DNA of 36,453 nt, taken from positions 1 through 36,453 of the forward strand of contig CALKGI010000085.1 in the NCBI GenBank assembly GCA_938085045.1, read 5' to 3'. Source of the stretch: an uncultured Alteromonadaceae bacterium (GTDB lineage: Bacteria; Pseudomonadota; Gammaproteobacteria; Enterobacterales; Alteromonadaceae). Below the pieces are notes generated by a model. The model saw only the letters and a list, made by a program, of their open reading frames with translations. It had not been told where the DNA came from and made no database searches. The position numbers and the translations under genes were made by a program. This document shows, piece by piece, positions 25,126-32,804 of the stretch (within the stretch, counting starts at the first letter, position 1; each line of letters begins with the position of its first letter).

Positions 25126-26673
25126 CTATGACCGTAAATACGTGGCAGCTAACATAACAACAGGCGAAGCCGTAGGTTTGCCATGTTGCCAATCACCATC
25201 TTCAACCCCGCTACCAGCAATGTCGATATGCACAAAAGGAATAGGCTTATCGCTATCACAACCGTGTTTATCTAACCCTGACGAAATAGCCAAAAATGCC
25301 ATTGGGAACTGATGACCACGCGCAGTAACTGCCGATGCCGCATTGTTACAAGACATCACATCATCTGCCGCAGTTCGAGGGGCAATGAATGACCAGTCTT
25401 CGCGCCGTGAACGAGAAATCTCACAAGGGTCACCCCACAAATCACCGTTATCGACCATCGTTTGCGACAAACCGTTGCGTCTGGCGGGTGCATTCTCAAC
25501 CAAGGCAGTATAAGGCCCAACTGAGCGCGCAGCATGACCTGTTAATGTCGCTACAGAGAACAGTTCAGGGTTTACTTCGTTCAACGCATCAACACGTAAG
25601 TGAGACAACAAATCACCTAAAACCAAGCGCCCTTCGGCATCGGTATTGCCAATTCTAGCCCTAACACCCGCGTGACTGGTGATGATTTCATCTGGCACAA
25701 AGGCATCACTGCCAACACTGTTGCGAACCACACCAATCTCGGCGACCACCTTAATACCAGCAGGTTTTAGCGCTGCAACCGTCTTTAAGAATCCGACCAC
25801 ACCAGCACCGCCCCCTTTATCTCGGCTCATGCCTGCCATGTGACCGCCAACTTTTAAGTCTGCACCACCGGTATCGTAAACTAATCCTTTGCCTGCCAAC
25901 ATCAGAGTCTTTTCAATTTTACCGCTACCAGTATATTCCAATCGAACCAAACGCGGCTGGTGTCTTACTACCGCCAAAGAAGCCCTTGCTACCGCCATCA
26001 TCATCGGATAATCAGTTTCAAGGCCGTCCATGTCGTCGCGAACGGTAACAGTAACCGCAGAGTCTTCAAATGCTTCAACACAATATTGAGCAAATTTAGG
26101 CGGCGCCATGCGCTCTGGTTCAGTACCACACAAATCACGGGCAACTCTTCTACCGGCTTCTAGTGCACTAAGCCATTTCTCGTCAATATCGCTCCCAGCA
26201 TAAATACCAATCTGCTCAATCGGTTCGATATTTTCTTCACGACATTCGCGTGCTTCAAGCGGCTGCCACAATGACTGAGTTGCGCCTAGATAAGCAACCT
26301 CAGCAGAAAACGCATACAATTCGTTATCTGGTGCACCTTGCACCCAAATCAATGGCCGGGTTGAACCACTTTGTTTGGCCATCAAAATTGCGGCATTAGC
26401 CGCATCGCCAAAGTTACGGGCATCGGCGTAATCGCCATTAACATCACCACTAGGGCTTAATATCAGGCGATTGCCCGGCACTAAATCACAAATCATCAAA
26501 ACGGTTTGCGAGCCGATGCGGGCATCGACACTAGCGGCGTTTTTAATGAAGTCGTTAAGGGGCGCTGTTTGTTGTAAATCAAAATTGGGTGCGACAACAA
26601 TCAATGAATCCCATTGACCGCTGGTCAGCGCGTTTTGAATGTCGATAACATTCACCGCATCTGGATATGACAT
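25126..26673 (-). CDS. M17-family (leucyl) aminopeptidase
   Basis: 515 aa, cytosolic two-metal aminopeptidase. The C-terminal catalytic half carries the M17 set: AGKGLVYDTGG (K262, D267), MSRDKGGGAG (D285) and the signature NTDAEGRL (D345, E347, R349). The N-terminal half (about 1-170) is a divergent macro-like domain. The sequence DTGGADLKVGGHMAGMSRDK differs from classical PepA (DTGGISLKP), putting it in a PepB/divergent M17 subgroup, so cleavage preference is uncertain. Shine-Dalgarno AAGG is 10 nt from ATG and lies in a perfect palindrome. Confidence 0.9.
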   Translation of the reverse strand: MSYPDAVNVIDIQNALTSGQWDSLIVVAPNFDLQQTAPLNDFIKNAASVDARIGSQTVLMICDLVPGNRLILSPSGDVNGDYADARNFGDAANAAILMAKQSGSTRPLIWVQGAPDNELYAFSAEVAYLGATQSLWQPLEARECREENIEPIEQIGIYAGSDIDEKWLSALEAGRRVARDLCGTEPERMAPPKFAQYCVEAFEDSAVTVTVRDDMDGLETDYPMMMAVARASLAVVRHQPRLVRLEYTGSGKIEKTLMLAGKGLVYDTGGADLKVGGHMAGMSRDKGGGAGVVGFLKTVAALKPAGIKVVAEIGVVRNSVGSDAFVPDEIITSHAGVRARIGNTDAEGRLVLGDLLSHLRVDALNEVNPELFSVATLTGHAARSVGPYTALVENAPARRNGLSQTMVDNGDLWGDPCEISRSRREDWSFIAPRTAADDVMSCNNAASAVTARGHQFPMAFLAISSGLDKHGCDSDKPIPFVHIDIAGSGVEDGDWQHGKPTASPVVMLAATYLRS

Positions 26674-26686
26674 AGGTAACTTACCT
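26674..26686. promoter_or_regulatory. Perfect palindrome covering the aminopeptidase ribosome binding site
   Basis: AGGTAA-C-TTACCT sits immediately before the ATG at 26673. On the mRNA it could fold a 6-bp hairpin holding the AGG of the Shine-Dalgarno, or be an operator. Role not established. Confidence 0.35.
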
Positions 26687-26752
26687 TTGTTTCGTTATTG
26701 TAAAAACGGGAGTGTGAATATCTATGATTATGTGCTAATAGTTGCCTTATCT

Positions 26753-26772
26753 CAACCGCTTGGCTGCGGTTG
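26753..26772. other. Short GC hairpin downstream of dinB
   Basis: CAACCGC-TTGGCT-GCGGTTG, perfect 7-bp stem and 6-nt loop, 63 nt past the dinB stop. No U-tract on either strand. It may mark the 3' end of the dinB message. Confidence 0.4.
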
Positions 26773-26834
26773 CAGTAAAAAGCTCAATGGTTTGTTAAAC
26801 AAACGTTGATTTTTCAACCGGCTTAAAAGACACG

Positions 26835-27887
26835 TCACTCAAATGGTAACGCTAACTGCGTAGTCACCGTTTGCGTAGCAATACCAAGATTCAACCCCAA
26901 AAGCCGCACGCGCTTGCCCTGCCCCCGGTTAAACCCTTTTTCCATTAACGCCCTAAACACCGCCATATCCAAATCACTACCGTGTTGGTCAACCGTAGTT
27001 GCGGTAAAATCCGAAAACTTGATTTTAATCCCAAGTTTATTAACCCTATGCGCCAATTCAGTGCGCTCTAAGCGTTTTTTGAGTTCGTCGTATAAGTCCG
27101 CAATTTTCTCGGCACACTGGCCAAATGAGGTTAGGTCATTCTCAAAGGTATGTTCAACACCAACCGATTTTCGCACTCTTTCTAAACTCAATTCGCGCTC
27201 ATCTATGCCCTGCGCCCGCCTGCGAATAACATCGGCAAACTGTCCAAAATTATCGTGTAACGTCTGCAATGGGCAATCAACAACATCAGCCCCAGTATAC
27301 AAACCAAAATCGTGCAGCTTTTGCAAAGTCACTTTGCCAACACCGGGTATTTTTTTCAAATTGAGCTTTAGCGCAAAAGGTTTAACCTCTTCGGGAGTTA
27401 TCAAAAAATAGCCATTGGGTTTGTTTTCGTCACTGGCAATTTTGGCCAAAAATTTCACTGGCGCAATACCAGCCGAGGCTGTCAGTCCGGTTTCCTCTTC
27501 TATGGCCCGGCGAATATCGTTAGCAATAAGAGTGGCACTGCCATGAAACAACGTGGATTCAGAAACATCTAAAAAAGCTTCGTCTAAAGAAAGAGGTTCG
27601 ATTTTGTCGGTATAACGTTCGAAGATTTCGCGAATTTGATCAGAAACTTGTTTGTAAACCGACATTCGCCCAGAAACGATTTTAAGATGAGGACACAGAG
27701 CAAGCGCCTGACCGTTAGGCATGGCCGAATGCACACCATACTGGCGAGCAAGATAATTAGCGGTGCTCAATACCCCGCGTTTACTTTGACCGCCTACCGC
27801 AATTGGCACATCGCGATACTCTGGGTTATCGCGCATTTCAACCGCTGCGTAGAAACAGTCCATGTCGATATGAATAAACTTTTTCAT
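26835..27887 (-). CDS. dinB: DNA polymerase IV (Y-family, translesion)
   Basis: 350 aa, standard Pol IV length. Visible features: MKKFIHIDMDCFYAAVEMRDNP with D8, GGQSKRGVLSTANYLAR, PLSLDEAFLDVS with D102/E103 (catalytic metal ligands), the helix-hairpin-helix KKIPGVGKVTLQKLHDFGL, and a C-terminal clamp-binding tail QLALPFE. Pol IV copies past damaged bases with low fidelity. A LexA box directly abuts the ATG, so SOS control is expected. No Shine-Dalgarno precedes the ATG (ACAGTA-ATG), and a partial copy of this gene's start lies at 30925-31032. Confidence 0.97.
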   Translation of the reverse strand: MKKFIHIDMDCFYAAVEMRDNPEYRDVPIAVGGQSKRGVLSTANYLARQYGVHSAMPNGQALALCPHLKIVSGRMSVYKQVSDQIREIFERYTDKIEPLSLDEAFLDVSESTLFHGSATLIANDIRRAIEEETGLTASAGIAPVKFLAKIASDENKPNGYFLITPEEVKPFALKLNLKKIPGVGKVTLQKLHDFGLYTGADVVDCPLQTLHDNFGQFADVIRRRAQGIDERELSLERVRKSVGVEHTFENDLTSFGQCAEKIADLYDELKKRLERTELAHRVNKLGIKIKFSDFTATTVDQHGSDLDMAVFRALMEKGFNRGQGKRVRLLGLNLGIATQTVTTQLALPFE

Positions 27888-27969
27888 TACTGTATTTTCG
27901 TACAGTTACTACTAAAAATCAACCCAAATGGGATAAATGGTTATTGGCAAAATAACTATGTCTAAAAAC
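27862..27969. repeat. Copy A of 108-bp direct repeat (dinB 5' end and upstream)
   Basis: This segment, covering the first eight dinB codons, LexA box and about 65 bp upstream, is repeated at 30925-31032 in the same orientation. The first 48 nt differ at two positions plus a neighbouring gap; the outer 60 nt are roughly 70 percent alike and both end TCTAAAAAC. Confidence 0.85.
27890..27905 (-). promoter_or_regulatory. LexA (SOS) box of dinB
   Basis: CTGTATTTTCGTACAG matches the gammaproteobacterial LexA consensus CTGT-N8-ACAG fully. It begins only 2 nt upstream of the dinB ATG, occupying the place where a Shine-Dalgarno would be. Confidence 0.85.
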
Positions 27970-27978
27970 CAATTGAAA

Positions 27979-29517
27979 TTACAAACGTTTTTCAATATAG
28001 CCGCCTATATTTCGAGCGTCTTGATCAAACTCAACACCCAACAGAACTACCTGTTTTTCACTACACAGGTACTTTTGCGCGTATTGTTTCTCTAGTATTT
28101 GCTGCAAGGCCTGTTCCTTACTTTCATGTAGCTTAAATTCGATAATATATATATGGCTTTGCGTCGTTAATACACAATCTATCCGACCATCGTTAGTACG
28201 AACTTCCGCTTCGACCTGATAACCAAGCAAGGTAAAAAGTGCGTAAAACAGAGACTGATAGTATTTTTCCTGTTTCAATGCGATGTCATAAGGGATATTT
28301 GCAAAGAAGACCTTCAAGGTTTTGAAAAAACCATCCAAATCGTGTTTGTTCAGAGCCGCAGACAATCTGCGAACATAACCGGTATTCCCCCCCTTACCCA
28401 TATTACTGTATTGCTCGACTATCGATCGATTGAAGGCCAACTTAACTTCATGATTTGGGAAATCAAGGCGATACCAGCCATCATCATATGAGCCGATGGT
28501 CAAATAACCAGTCTGGAACATGACCGGTTGAGGACTCATTTGTTCGGGTTCATTCGCCATGAAATCGGCTTTGTCCAGCTCCAGTTGAGTCAACTCGGAC
28601 AATTCAAATTCTCGAGATTTAAGCAGGTCAATCAAGAATGTAGGTGTGGCTGTTGCAAACCAGTAACTGTCAAATTCCAAAGTGCTAAATAAACTAAGCA
28701 AAGAATACGGGTTATATACGCTGAAGGCTTTATGATGGAAAACATAGCCATTATACCATTGTTTGATCTTTGCCAGAGTTGCTTGCCTGTCCAAAGATTC
28801 TAAATCTGCCAATTTATCTATGGCAGCATCGAATTTGTTTTCCAATTCCTGTTGGGTCACACCACAAAGTGCCGTGTAACGCAGGTCCATGGATATATCC
28901 GTTAGGTTGTTCATGCCGGAGAAAACCGATACCTTGGCAAACTTCGACACACCGGTGATAAACACGAATTTTAAATGTTCATCCAACGATTTGGCCACCG
29001 AATAAAAAGCATTCATTACTTGCTTGATCTCAGCCAGTGCAGGTTTGTTTAAGTTATTGAGAATTGGCTTATCGTATTCATCAATCAAAAAAACCACTTT
29101 TTTCCCGCTTTGTTGATGCAGTTTAGTGACCAACTCATCAAAGCGCTGGTTATAAGTGGGCTTTTCAAGCGTTATTGAGTAACGACCTGCAATATCATCT
29201 AACGCGCCATAAATGTAACTACGCAAGTTATCGGCGGTATCAAACTCGTCTTTGGCAAACTCCAGCTTGATTACCGGATACGTAGTAAAATCGTAATCAG
29301 TTTTGCTGATGGACAAGCCGTCAAAAAGAGCTTTGTCACCGCCAAATAATGATTCAAAAGTAGAAATCAACAATGACTTGCCGAAGCGGCGCGGGCGGGA
29401 GAGGAAATAAACCTTGCCTGATGTAATTAGCTCATAGATCAGTGCGGTCTTGTCAAGATAAAGGTAGTTCTCTTGACGGATTTCTGGAAACGTTTGAATG
29501 CCGAGCGGGTATTTCAT
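27979..29517 (-). CDS. AAA-ATPase with C-terminal PD-(D/E)XK nuclease-like domain (DUF1703 type)
   Basis: 512 aa. N-terminal AAA-ATPase_like: LGIQTFPEIRQENYLYLDKT, Walker A variant SRPRRFGKSLL (about 40-50), Walker B KKVVFLIDEYDKPIL, sensor FVFITGVSKF. The C-terminal PD-(D/E)XK-like domain has the core GRIDCVLTTQSHIYIIEFKL with D, E and K in order, then KQYAQKYL. These proteins are common, patchily distributed and often multi-copy in marine bacteria and Bacteroidetes; biological function is not established. Located between the two copies of the dinB-5' repeat, 9 bp from copy A. Confidence 0.9.
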   Translation of the reverse strand: MKYPLGIQTFPEIRQENYLYLDKTALIYELITSGKVYFLSRPRRFGKSLLISTFESLFGGDKALFDGLSISKTDYDFTTYPVIKLEFAKDEFDTADNLRSYIYGALDDIAGRYSITLEKPTYNQRFDELVTKLHQQSGKKVVFLIDEYDKPILNNLNKPALAEIKQVMNAFYSVAKSLDEHLKFVFITGVSKFAKVSVFSGMNNLTDISMDLRYTALCGVTQQELENKFDAAIDKLADLESLDRQATLAKIKQWYNGYVFHHKAFSVYNPYSLLSLFSTLEFDSYWFATATPTFLIDLLKSREFELSELTQLELDKADFMANEPEQMSPQPVMFQTGYLTIGSYDDGWYRLDFPNHEVKLAFNRSIVEQYSNMGKGGNTGYVRRLSAALNKHDLDGFFKTLKVFFANIPYDIALKQEKYYQSLFYALFTLLGYQVEAEVRTNDGRIDCVLTTQSHIYIIEFKLHESKEQALQQILEKQYAQKYLCSEKQVVLLGVEFDQDARNIGGYIEKRL

Positions 29518-29599
29518 TTAAAGTCCAGTCACATAAGCAATTATTGACAGTATACACCGTGGCACTTATCACATGGAAGCGGTTATCCCTATCGAACGA

Positions 29600-29634
29600 A
29601 AGCAAGAATTTGTCTAACTCTTCGTATTAATATC
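29600..29634. repeat. 35-nt repeat R1
   Basis: Matches 30895-30929 at 26 of 35 positions without gaps, sharing the core TTCGTATT. The two copies bracket the XRE gene. A similar AT-rich footprint at both sites suggests a shared insertion or recombination sequence. Confidence 0.5.
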
Positions 29635-29666
29635 CGCCTTAACGCCTTAACGCCTTAACGCCTTAA
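29635..29666. repeat. Four perfect tandem octamers CGCCTTAA
   Basis: Exact copies start at 29635, 29643, 29651 and 29659. The last one forms the left arm of the following hairpin. The array is likely slippage-prone and lies just past the end of the XRE gene. Confidence 0.9.
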
Positions 29667-29681
29667 AGGCCAGCTTAAGGC
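29660..29681. terminator. Hairpin at the 3' end of the XRE gene
   Basis: GCCTTAA (29660-29666), 8-nt loop, TTAAGGC (29675-29681). It includes the XRE stop codon. TTTT follows on the plus strand only, so on the minus strand it is at best a weak terminator, with alternative pairings offered by the octamer array. Confidence 0.35.
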
Positions 29682-30628
29682 TTTTGTTGTAACAACGGGT
29701 TCTTGCATGGAGGAAAATACTCTAATACTTTGTCAAGTTCCACTTTTTGTGGTTCAGACAATAGTAAATCCAGTTTCATGTTTGTTTCGGCCAATTGGTG
29801 ACTTAAAATGATATTGGATTCTAGAATCTTTTTCGATGCAATATCAAGGTATGATTCAATGTGTTTACTAGATAAAACGGAACAAAAATCATCTTCATCC
29901 AGCAAATGCTCCGAAGTTGTATGTATTAGTTCAAACGGATCTACCGATATCTGCATACCAAGCGAATTGCACCTTTTCACATACTCTCTGACAGACCAAC
30001 TGGCTTCATTTCGACCTTCAAAACACATGCTTCTAAAGCTTGATATATCTCCTCCCAGCGCTCGTATATCATCTTCACGTAACTCGGCAAATGCCAACTT
30101 GCTCACTACTGACTCAATATTGTAAACATAATCACTTAGCTCATCAAACTTGGAATTGTTCCAGTCCATTAAGTAAAAACTGATCCAGTATGTTTGACGG
30201 CAAATTGCATAGATACATGTCTGGATTACTTCAAAGAAAAAAGGCTGCTCTGAGTCTGATTCCAGTGCTGCGATATCAATTGCCTCTGGGATGGTACAAC
30301 CTGCTTTTTGAAATAATTCGAGTGTATATTGAACCTCTATTTCCGGCATGTCCTTAATACTGTCAGAAGGGTAATCATTGTATTCATTACAATACTGAAA
30401 TATATCACACCATTTTTTACCATTAGATTCAGATTTTACCAGCAAAGCCCAATCGTAACTGTCTCCAAATAAACCGGCCATTTTCAACAACTCAGATTCC
30501 CTATCACTCGGTAAGTGCTCCCCATTTTTCCACTTGGTTATCTGGGCCCTGCTTACCTCTAGAGACTTAGCAATGTCAACTTGCCGAATTTTCTTTGTTT
30601 TGACTAAATAATCAATGATGTTGCCCAT
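29675..30628 (-). CDS. XRE-family HTH protein with uncharacterised C-terminal domain
   Basis: 317 aa. Residues about 3-52 are a Cro/CI-type helix-turn-helix: IIDYLVKTKKIRQVDIAKSL followed by EVSRAQITKWKNGEHLPSDRE. Residues 75-317 are helical and match no family I recognise; there is no peptidase or phage-repressor dimerisation motif. Upstream lie five copies of TGTTAAG, probable operators. Codon use and AT content look richer in A/T than the surrounding core genes, and the gene lies between copies of the dinB-5' repeat, so it is likely acquired. Possible role: regulator of the accessory segment. Confidence 0.8.
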   Translation of the reverse strand: MGNIIDYLVKTKKIRQVDIAKSLEVSRAQITKWKNGEHLPSDRESELLKMAGLFGDSYDWALLVKSESNGKKWCDIFQYCNEYNDYPSDSIKDMPEIEVQYTLELFQKAGCTIPEAIDIAALESDSEQPFFFEVIQTCIYAICRQTYWISFYLMDWNNSKFDELSDYVYNIESVVSKLAFAELREDDIRALGGDISSFRSMCFEGRNEASWSVREYVKRCNSLGMQISVDPFELIHTTSEHLLDEDDFCSVLSSKHIESYLDIASKKILESNIILSHQLAETNMKLDLLLSEPQKVELDKVLEYFPPCKNPLLQQKP

Positions 30629-30636
30629 ACTCCACC

Positions 30637-30730
30637 TGTTAAGTTAACGAAATTAGTTTTAATCTTAACAAGGAAGATAACACAATACTGTTAAGCAAGA
30701 AATAGATATTGTTAAGTAAACCATGTTAAA
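30637..30730. promoter_or_regulatory. Operator-like array of TGTTAAG sites upstream of XRE gene
   Basis: TGTTAAG at 30637-30643, inverted (CTTAACA) at 30664-30670, then direct at 30689-30695 and 30710-30716, and TGTTAAA at 30724-30730. Copies start 9 nt upstream of the XRE start codon and are spaced 27, 25, 21 and 14 nt. Probably binding sites for the XRE protein. Confidence 0.55.
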
Positions 30731-30894
30731 TAGCGGAAGATTTGCAGAATTTGAGTGTTTTATTCCATACCGCGGCACACCAAATCGATTCACTGAATAG
30801 GGATAATACATAAGGATCGAGCGTTTAACTTGGGGTAAACGTCAATTAATATTAATTGGACCAATATCCAAACAGGCCTTATTTATCTAATCAA

Positions 30895-30929
30895 AAGTAA
30901 GGATCTTTTAAACTTTTCGTATTTATGTC
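30895..30929. repeat. 35-nt repeat R2
   Basis: Second copy of R1 (29600-29634), overlapping the first 5 nt of the dinB-5' repeat copy B. Together these account for much of the 509-nt gap 30629-31137; I see no gene there beyond a 19-codon dinB-derived ORF (minus strand from 30951). Confidence 0.5.
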
Positions 30930-31032
30930 GATATGAATAAACTTTTTCATAACTGCATTTTCGTACAGTACTGGATAAATTACAACCTAAAACGGACAAA
31001 TGAATATTGACCAAATATCGAGGTCTAAAAAC
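30925..31032. repeat. Copy B of 108-bp direct repeat (displaced dinB 5' end)
   Basis: Contains the reverse complement of dinB codons 1-8 (MKKFIHID), after which the frame runs into unrelated sequence and stops after 19 codons. The LexA box is degraded by one base (CTGTACGAAAATGCAG on the minus strand). It looks like the original dinB upstream region separated from the gene by about 3 kb of inserted DNA. Confidence 0.85.
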
Positions 31033-31137
31033 ACGTTAATATGGTCACGATTTTTAGTATAACCGGCCGAGGTTGGCATAATAGATTTGAATATCAATAC
31101 CGCCCGGCAGATACCGCGCGGCATTCATTTAGAACAG

Positions 31138-32397
31138 TTAAGGTGTAACGAAAAACTCGAATGAACCTTCGAATCCTTTGGTTGGCTCTCCATAACCGCC
31201 AAATGCACAAGCACTCATCTCCCCGCCATTATCCCAAGTGATCTCTCTGTCGCTGGTCCAAGGCATACCGCCCCTTACACCTTCGCTTGATGCACCTTTG
31301 CGATAATATGGCATAACCGACAGAATCGGGTCCATCGACCAGTTATCTTTGTAAACTGAAATGGTGTATCCGGTAAACTTGTCGAAGCTACAACCGCCAG
31401 ATTCAAAGCCTTTGCCAGAAATGAGTAACTTGTCGCCATTGTCTAAAGTAATGATTTGATCATGAAACGGCAACATGTGCGTAGTGCTCATTTGGGTTGT
31501 CGTGATTAAATCATACGTCCAACTGCCACTCTTGGTACCCGTTGCTTCATAAGTCACATTACCAGCAGTATCTTTAAGCACGACTCTTACCGTGTTACCT
31601 GGGGCATCAACACAGCTATCAAACCAATCGTTGCCCATCAAGTCGACGCTTGCGGTATTTGTGAAACTAAAACAGGCTGCCGAGCTAGTATCATCACCAG
31701 TGCCCGTGTCAGTGCCGCCGACGTTGGCAATAACCAACGCAAGTGCGTCTATTTGTTCTTGCAGTTCATCAACTTGTTCAGACATCTGGGTATGTTCCCA
31801 GGTCAACATATTTGCACTGGCATTTAGTGAGCTGAGCTGAGAAACCAAAGAAATCATTTGTAGTTGCAAAGCATCAATACCCACAGCATTTTGCGCAACG
31901 GCCACTTCAAGCTCGTTCAACTTAGCCTGCATAGCATCGGTGGCGGTGTTTAATTGGCCCAAAACAGCGGCAATATCGTGTTCAAGCACAGTGATTTTAT
32001 TGCTGATATATGCAATTGAATTAACAACACTCACGTGAACGGCAACCAACTGGCTGCGCAGTGAGTTGATATCTCCAGCGTTAGCTTGAATTTGGGCAAA
32101 AGCCGCACCAATAGCAGCAGTGTTTTGCGCTACTTTGGTATCAATACCGTTGATACGTTGATGGACATCGGTGAGTGCCGTTTTAAGGTTTGTGACAACC
32201 GTTTTAAGTCCGGCAATGTCACCTTGGTTGGCTTCAATTAACGCGCGGTTTTCATCGATGATGGCTTTCAATTCTTGGAAGGGTTTACCATTGCTAGCGC
32301 CTTGTGAGTTACCAGCAAGAGCACCGGTGCTCAAAGAAGAAAGGCAAAGAACAGCAGCTACAGACAGTGCTACTGGTAATTTTTTAAAAAGTTTCAT
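31138..32397 (-). CDS. Exported coiled-coil protein of unknown function
   Basis: 419 aa from ATG 32397, chosen for AAGGA 7 nt upstream and because it starts the signal peptide (MKLFKKLPVALSVAAVLCLS, cleavage about residue 29). Residues about 38-225 are heptad-rich coiled coil with recurring Asn and Ile/Leu positions (NQGDIAGLKTVV, VAQNTAAIGAAF, VAQNAVGIDALQLQM). After a Gly/Thr/Asp linker (about 226-238) comes a C-terminal beta-type domain (about 240-419) with four cysteines and several Trp. It may be a periplasmic or surface fibre-like protein; no family recognised. Confidence 0.75.
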   Translation of the reverse strand: MKLFKKLPVALSVAAVLCLSSLSTGALAGNSQGASNGKPFQELKAIIDENRALIEANQGDIAGLKTVVTNLKTALTDVHQRINGIDTKVAQNTAAIGAAFAQIQANAGDINSLRSQLVAVHVSVVNSIAYISNKITVLEHDIAAVLGQLNTATDAMQAKLNELEVAVAQNAVGIDALQLQMISLVSQLSSLNASANMLTWEHTQMSEQVDELQEQIDALALVIANVGGTDTGTGDDTSSAACFSFTNTASVDLMGNDWFDSCVDAPGNTVRVVLKDTAGNVTYEATGTKSGSWTYDLITTTQMSTTHMLPFHDQIITLDNGDKLLISGKGFESGGCSFDKFTGYTISVYKDNWSMDPILSVMPYYRKGASSEGVRGGMPWTSDREITWDNGGEMSACAFGGYGEPTKGFEGSFEFFVTP

Positions 32398-32416
32398 ACT
32401 AAATTCCTTAATTATC

Positions 32417-32436
32417 TTGAGGTTTGATTTCCTCAA
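32417..32436. other. 5'-leader hairpin of coiled-coil protein gene
   Basis: TTGAGG-TTTGATTT-CCTCAA, 6-bp arms, 20-39 nt upstream of the ATG at 32397. Could be a UTR hairpin or operator. The rest of 32446-32690 shows no gene. Confidence 0.35.
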
Positions 32437-32690
32437 AATGAACAACTATCCCAAAAACGTGTGCTTCAATAAATACAACAATCCCTAGGAACAAAATTAC
32501 ACATATGACGCAGTACTCCACTGACATCGGCGGCTATATTACCTATTTGAATTTAAATTGCAACTCAAAAAACAATCAACTTTTACGGTTTTGATATAAA
32601 TAATTAACATTTCTGACGAGTTAGTGTGTCCAGCCAAGGCCACTACTGGTTTGGTGTGTACGAATTTAAAACGCATTAAGTGATTTTTTA

Positions 32691-32704
32691 TTGATCTAGA
32701 TCAA
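32691..32704 (+). promoter_or_regulatory. FNR/CRP-family binding site upstream of hybrid kinase
   Basis: TTGATCTAGATCAA is a perfect match to the FNR/EtrA/Anr consensus TTGAT-N4-ATCAA and a perfect palindrome. Its centre lies 34 bp from the centre of the -10 element, close to the class II activator arrangement, so anaerobic activation of the downstream kinase is predicted. Confidence 0.75.
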
Positions 32705-32728
32705 GCAACACCATTTGATTTATTAACT

Positions 32729-32734
32729 TATACT
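32729..32734 (+). promoter_or_regulatory. -10 element of FNR-type promoter
   Basis: TATACT, 71-76 nt before the kinase ATG. No -35 hexamer is present at 17-nt spacing (CAACAC), as expected for an activator-dependent class II promoter. Predicted start near 32740. Confidence 0.55.
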
Positions 32735-32804
32735 GATTTTTAAAAGGTCACAGCAACAAATCAGTTATCAGGCTTAACCGCCTACCAAGACATACGGAGC
32801 CACT

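Noticed and set aside
26914-27411. 165-codon plus-strand ORF inside dinB
   Set aside because: Antisense to conserved Pol IV sequence; Ser/Cys-rich translation typical of an antisense frame.
29635-29666. Octamer array as a CRISPR
   Set aside because: Units are 8 bp, contiguous and without spacers, so this is a simple tandem repeat.
27979-30628. ATPase-nuclease plus XRE gene as a toxin-antitoxin or defined antiphage system
   Set aside because: The DUF1703-type ATPase family has no settled defence role, the XRE C-terminal domain is unrecognised, and the two genes are separated by 157 nt with repeats, so no known system is supported.
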